Shown here piece by piece: positions 59,673 to 64,000 of a stretch of 64,000 nucleotides of DNA; position 1 is the stretch's first letter; each line of letters opens with the position of its first letter. Origin of the DNA: Cyathus striatus (lineage: Eukaryota > Basidiomycota > Agaricomycetes > Agaricales > Nidulariaceae). The DNA lies in contig JAOVFP010000012.1 of the NCBI GenBank assembly GCA_025738555.1, forward strand, positions 1,922,001 through 1,986,000, read 5' to 3'. Both the position numbers and the translations under genes were made by a program. The notes under the pieces are model-generated. The model ran no database searches. It saw nothing but the letters and a program-made list of their open reading frames with translations, and was not told the DNA's origin.

Positions 59673-61525
59673 ATGAAGTTCCGAGTGTGGAATAATTCAC
59701 CGTAACCGTAATTCGGCTGTGTCGTAAACTCGGGGCGCCGTAATCCCCAAATTTTCTGTTTTTCTTAATTATTTCTGCATACATAGGTGCTATCTCATGT
59801 TAGGATTATGTATATGTTTTTAAAATAAACATATGACTTGTTATCGTTATTTTATAGTTCATTTTCTGTCGATTCGTCCTCTTATCTGTTCATCTCGAGA
59901 AATTCCCACGCTTAGCAAATGCGAGCGAATGGGAGATCTTTTCATAGGGATGCTATCTGTAGTATTTTAATATGATTTTGTTATATATACAGTGTTACTT
60001 TGTGAGTAAGAACTTCATAGGTTATGTTGTCACTTCAGGGCGTCGTAATTCCGAAAATTCCTGTATTTTTTTTTAGTTTTCTCTACATATATAGGTACTC
60101 TTGCATATAATAATTCATGTATATGTTTTTGCACAAACATATACGCTATCATTGTTATTTTATGACCCATTTTCTGTCAGTTCTTTCTCTCATCTTCTTA
60201 ATCGACGAGATTTCCCACGCTTACTGAAGGAGAGCGAAAAGGGGAAATCAGAGCTGGCCTCTTAGCAAAACGAAACAAACCAAGGGCGAAACAAAACTAT
60301 TGGGTTATCAAAGGCTAGAGCTGGTTAACACGAAATGATCAAATATCTTGGTGCAACAAAACGGCCAGCTTTGATTTCCCCAAATAAGAGGCACGTTCAT
60401 AGGGTCCCACTTTTGGGCATTGCAATTCCGAAAAACTCTTCGTTTTTTTTTTTCATTTTTTCTCCATAAATATGTACTACTACATACCATAACCAATGTA
60501 CACACCTCTTTAAAAAACATCCTATTATTGTTGTTTTATAGCACATTGTCCGTCACGTCTTCCTCTCATTTTCCTTTTCCGATAACTTTCCCACGCTAAC
60601 GGATGCGAGCGAATAAGAGCAGGTGTGTCCTTGGTATGTCCATTGTACGGGTTTCTTTTTCTTTTTTACATCTGTAGTTCAGTCAATTTTTGCATTACAT
60701 ACTACAACATACTTAGTGTTTTTGTGATTCATTTCGGGGTGTACAGCTTTGCGAGGCTCGAGGTTTTAGATACTAGTAAACTCTATTGACTCGTATACTT
60801 TCTAATTTTGTGTGGGAACTCATTCCAACGAAGAGACAAAAGACAAATCACCGATAATTGTGGAATGAAATGATAATAACTTATAGTCACAAAATTTATT
60901 GCATTTACATAAATATAAATGGATTTGTGTTTTAATAAGCTAATCTGTGTTCATGATGTATATAATAATCTAATTCGAGTGTGCATACTCAAGCACTCAA
61001 GCTCAAGCCTCATTTAATAGCATATACTTCAGTGAGTGCTCATGAATATCACTTTTCAGCATGTGTAATACAATATATTTGAGGTCACTACACAAATGGA
61101 ACACATGATAGTATTCATGAAAGTGCCTGCCGGAAAGAGTATACATACAAATAATAAATGACAATAGACAACATAACCTATGAAGTTCTTACTCACAAAG
61201 TAACACTGTATATATAACAAAATCATATTAAAATACTACAGATAGCATCCCTATGAAAAGATCTCCCATTCGCTCGCATTTGCTAAGCGTGGGAATTTCT
61301 CGAGATGAACAGATAAGAGGACGAATCGACAGAAAATGAACTATAAAATAACGATAACAAGTCATATGTTTATTTTAAAAACATATACATAATCCTAACA
61401 TGAGATAGCACCTATGTATGCAGAAATAATTAAGAAAAACAGAAAATTTGGGGATTACGGCGCCCCGAGTTTACGACACAGCCGAATTACGGTTACGGTG
61501 AATTATTCCACACTCGGAACTTCAT
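59673..61525. mobile_element. Long-TIR element Z1 (1853 bp)
   Basis: It starts ATGAAGTTCCGAGTGTGG; about 280 bp recur inverted at 61525-61250. A perfect 8-bp duplication ACAAGTAT flanks it (59665-59672, 61526-61533). The inside repeats a module of about 350 bp (TTCCCACGCTTAGCAAATGC, TTCCCACGCTTACTGAAGG, TTCCCACGCTAACGGATGC). It has no coding capacity. Confidence 0.85.
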
Positions 61526-61567
61526 ACAAGTATGGTGAATAAATGACACATTTGAGCGTCATAGGCT

Positions 61568-62544
61568 ATGAAGTTCCGAGTGTGGAATAATTCACTGTAA
61601 CCGTAATTCGGCGTCATAATTCGCAAATTCCGCTATTTTTCATTTCTTTCTGCATACATAGGTACTACTACATATCATAATTCATATATATGTCTTTTTA
61701 AAAATGTATGCCCTATGATTGTTGTTTTATAGCACATCTCCCATCACTTCTTCCTCCCGTCTTCCTTTCAGAGAACTTTCCCACGCTAACAGAGGCGAGC
61801 GAATAAGAGTAAATATGTCCGTTGTAGGGGTTCCTTTTGCTTTTTTACATCTGTAGTTCAGTCAATCTTTGCATTATATACTAAAATAGACTTAGCACTT
61901 TTTTGATTCATCTCGGGGTGTACAGCTTTGCGAGAAGTGTCCCGCTATAGTTTTGTAATAAGCCAGGATACATGTAAATTGAAGGCTCGAGGTTTCAGAT
62001 ATTAGTAAGCTCTGTTAACTCATACTTTCTCATTGTGTCGACTACATAGGAATATGAACATTTTAATAAAAATAATATATTTGAAGTCACTACACATGAA
62101 ACACATAGTATTTATGAGAGTGCCTACATGTTTCATGTGTGTCGACACGCTGGAAAGAGGATACATATGAATAATAAACAACGATAGACAGCATAAATTA
62201 TGAAGTTCTTGTTCACAAAGTAATACTGTATATATAACAAAAACATATTAAATACTACAGATAGAATCCCAATAGAGAGATCTCGTATTCGCTCGCCTTC
62301 TCTATGCGTGGGAATTTCTCGAGATGAAAAGATAAGAGGAATAATCGACAGAAAATGAACTATAGCACAGCGATAACAAGACATATGTTTATTTTAAAAA
62401 CATATACATTATTATGACATGAAATAGCACCTATGTATGCAGAAAGAAATGAAAAATAGCGGAATTTTACGAATTACGACGCCCCGAGTTTACGACACAG
62501 CCGAATTACGGTTACGGTGAATTATTCCACACTCGGAACTTCAT
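61568..62544. mobile_element. Long-TIR element Z2 (977 bp), same family as Z1
   Basis: Ends ATGAAGTTCCGAGTGTGG and its inverse match Z1. The flanks CATAGGCT (61560-61567) and AATAGGCT (62545-62552) form an 8-bp duplication with one mismatch. It inserted at the border between X and H2. The inner module (TTTCCCACGCTAACAGAGGC) is that of Z1. It is noncoding. Confidence 0.85.
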
Positions 62545-63555
62545 AATAGGCTACAACCCGTACCGTAGACGGTTTACTTTATACGGCCGTAAACCGTTAC
62601 AGTACGGTTGGCAGCCCTAGATTTATAGCATCGGTAATCAGTATGATCATTGAGGCTGGTAGGTTTTGAATGATGAATTACTTAATACTAACTTAGGGTG
62701 TACGTAGCATACACACTTTCTAACTGAACTCTAGTTCAAATATTTGTTAATAAGTTATTTGTAATACAGACCAACCAATACTTGAGGTCTTTACTGAAAT
62801 TGAAAGGCAGTGGTTGACCCTGAGTAACATTGCTGCAATTGCTGTAAGCATGACCCGCTATCTTTTCCTGAAGTAATGATCATTGGCAAGGCTGTAGATT
62901 ATGACTTTAGGAACGATCTAATCATCTATTCAAAGAAGATAAATGCTGTAGCACTGCGGATAACATAGCATGGGGTGATATGGTTTTATATAGTTATCTT
63001 AATTACATTTATCATTTCAGTTCAATCGTCGTTGATACTCCGTACTTATGTAAGTAAGTAACGTAAGCAAATCACGTGACTTATCCGTTCGTATCTGCTT
63101 CTCCGAAGCTTCTTCTCCTCCCGCAGTTAATCATTCCACCCTTTCCGACTTCGTACTGTACTTATATCTCTGCTCTGCTGCTAGTACTTAGCATGAGATA
63201 GCAGAGATATTCGTATTGACGATGTTTGACCGGCTTTCCAGCAATGTCCATCGTGGTCTATTTGCAGATTACTACTATATCCTAACACTACAACGCCGTA
63301 TTCAATATTACCGAAAGGCACTGATCAGTGAGAGCCACGGCGATCAGGTCCTCGAAGCCCCCGCCGGTTCGCGAGTTACTTAGAGGCTGGGTCGGTCGGG
63401 GGGCGACGGCTTACCTTAGAGCTCGCTGTCTAGTTTCCAAGGAGGTGTGTACCATTCCAACGAGAGAGTTTTTCTGCCCTTATCCTTGATATTCTCTTTA
63501 GATGTCCGTGCGCTAGCATTTTCAAAATGACCTTGCTAAATGTTATGTTGGCGTT

Positions 63556-64000
63556 GTGTCTGGAAGAGCATGTCCAGCAGAGAGAAGCGTGTTTGGAGGA
63601 ACGAGGCTAGCGAGCATTCAGGATGGAGGATCTAAGCTGCCAGTGTGGTACGATGATGCTGAACATAGCACGTAGAACTTCCGACGTCCGTATGTTACCA
63701 TTCTTTTCCCCTCTTTCTTTCTTGCCATCTCATACACCATTCTTAAGGCACATTGGCTTACCTCCTACTATATACGATCTCACGTCACCTCCAGCTAAAG
63801 ATACGTGACCAGTGCTAGGCTAGTTTTCAAGGAGGGTGTGCACATCCACAGGCTCGTTGCTGGACTACTTGTGTCAGTATATCCCTCATTCTTTATATCT
63901 TCCTCGCTCATTTCAACACACAGGAACGTGGACTTCTGAACTGCAAGCATGTCCTTTCCCCCTAGCACCCTGCACAGCCAACCTATCGACGACCCATAAC
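63556..64000. other. Right edge, CpG-normal, no gene recognised
   Basis: The sequence continues past the end of the duplicated unit. A 61-codon frame at 63623 has no motif. Confidence 0.4.

Larger units (their letters stand above)
48598..61564. mobile_element. Small inverted-repeat element X, split by Y, Harbinger P and Z1
   Basis: Left end CTATGATGCTCCAATGT (48598-48614) continues, after Y and P, at 58619 with GTCATTTATTCGCTGTAC and TGTAGTT. The inverted right end (CTATGACGCTCAAATGT, GTCATTTATTC, TGTAGTT) spans 61564-61534 and continues at 59672 after Z1. Without insertions X is about 1.1 kb with TIRs of at least 300 bp (the 58640-58880 and 59430-59660 arms pair). GCTA flanks both sides, so its target duplication is short or decayed. 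Confidence 0.75.
47489..62619. mobile_element. hAT-type element H2, expanded to 15.1 kb by nested insertions
   Basis: Left end TAGGGCTGCCAACTGTA and right end inverted TAGGGCTGCCAACCGTA are flanked by a perfect 8-bp duplication GATTTATA (47481-47488, 62620-62627). The locus in copy 1 (about 26315-26340) lacks it. Its own sequence is only 47489-48597 and 62553-62619 (about 1.2 kb). Its right-hand subterminal region (ACAGTATGGTTACAG) matches H1. Everything between belongs to later insertions. Confidence 0.88.
42648..63555. repeat. Segmental duplication, copy 2 (opened by M2 and the nested H2 stack)
   Basis: Bases 42648-45378, 47109-47488 and 62628-63555 align in order with 23225-27328. Removing M2 (45379-47108) and H2 (47489-62619) restores the collinear arrangement. 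Homology stops at about 63555 (GAGCATGTCCAGCAG), opposite the point where R2 starts in copy 1. Confidence 0.88.

Noticed and set aside
47489..62619. A single giant cargo-carrying transposon (Starship-like)
   Set aside because: Internal boundaries and target duplications show it is a small hAT element enlarged by nested insertions; no tyrosine recombinase captain is seen.

Overview
The window reads as nuclear DNA of a filamentous fungus, most likely a mushroom-forming basidiomycete (Agaricomycete). This is an inference from short GT-AG introns (about 40-65 nt), an NB-ARC/TPR gene, a basidiomycete-type alpha-kinase, an integrase-core gene family typical of these fungi, and very dense DNA transposons. 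Nothing prokaryotic is present. The base composition is a mosaic of almost CpG-free stretches and CpG-normal stretches, the pattern expected from CpG methylation followed by deamination.

Left part (1-8340): the 3' part of a circularly permuted nucleostemin/YlqF-type GTPase gene on the minus strand, broken upstream by a hAT element with a perfect 8-bp target duplication. A probable mariner-type element, a foldback repeat and a CpG-normal island without a recognisable gene follow. Centre left (8349-12612): an intact-looking NB-ARC/TPR (NLR-like) gene of about 1371 codons with a long C-terminal region I do not recognise. It has only two CpG dinucleotides in about 4.1 kb of exon. From 12.6 to 23.2 kb lie decayed repeats: a TGAC-rich inverted-repeat element, a LINE end, a short terminal-inverted-repeat (TIR) element, an LTR-like copy and a low-complexity CCA/polypurine block.

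Two copies of a roughly 4.1-kb segmental duplication (23225-27328, and 42648-63555 once insertions are removed) each carry an open, CpG-rich minus-strand gene (P1, P2). Both genes match the NLR's C-terminal region only, with the same intron position. Between the copies are more transposons, minisatellites and a broken gene family of unknown function (33.4-37.6 kb).

The second copy is opened by a mariner-type element and by a 15.1-kb stack of nested elements (47489-62619). A hAT-type element contains a small TIR element (X). X contains a 7.8-kb long-TIR element (Y) that carries an alpha-kinase gene and an integrase-core gene in divergent orientation. An LTR sits inside the kinase gene, a PIF/Harbinger element sits in Y's target duplication, and two long-TIR elements (Z1, Z2) sit in or beside X. 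Target duplications and the unoccupied homologous locus in copy 1 give the order of insertion.

Likely functional genes are few: the NLR, P1 and P2, and perhaps the GTPase. Most other coding sequence is transposon-derived or decayed, often with TGA stops where related proteins carry arginine.
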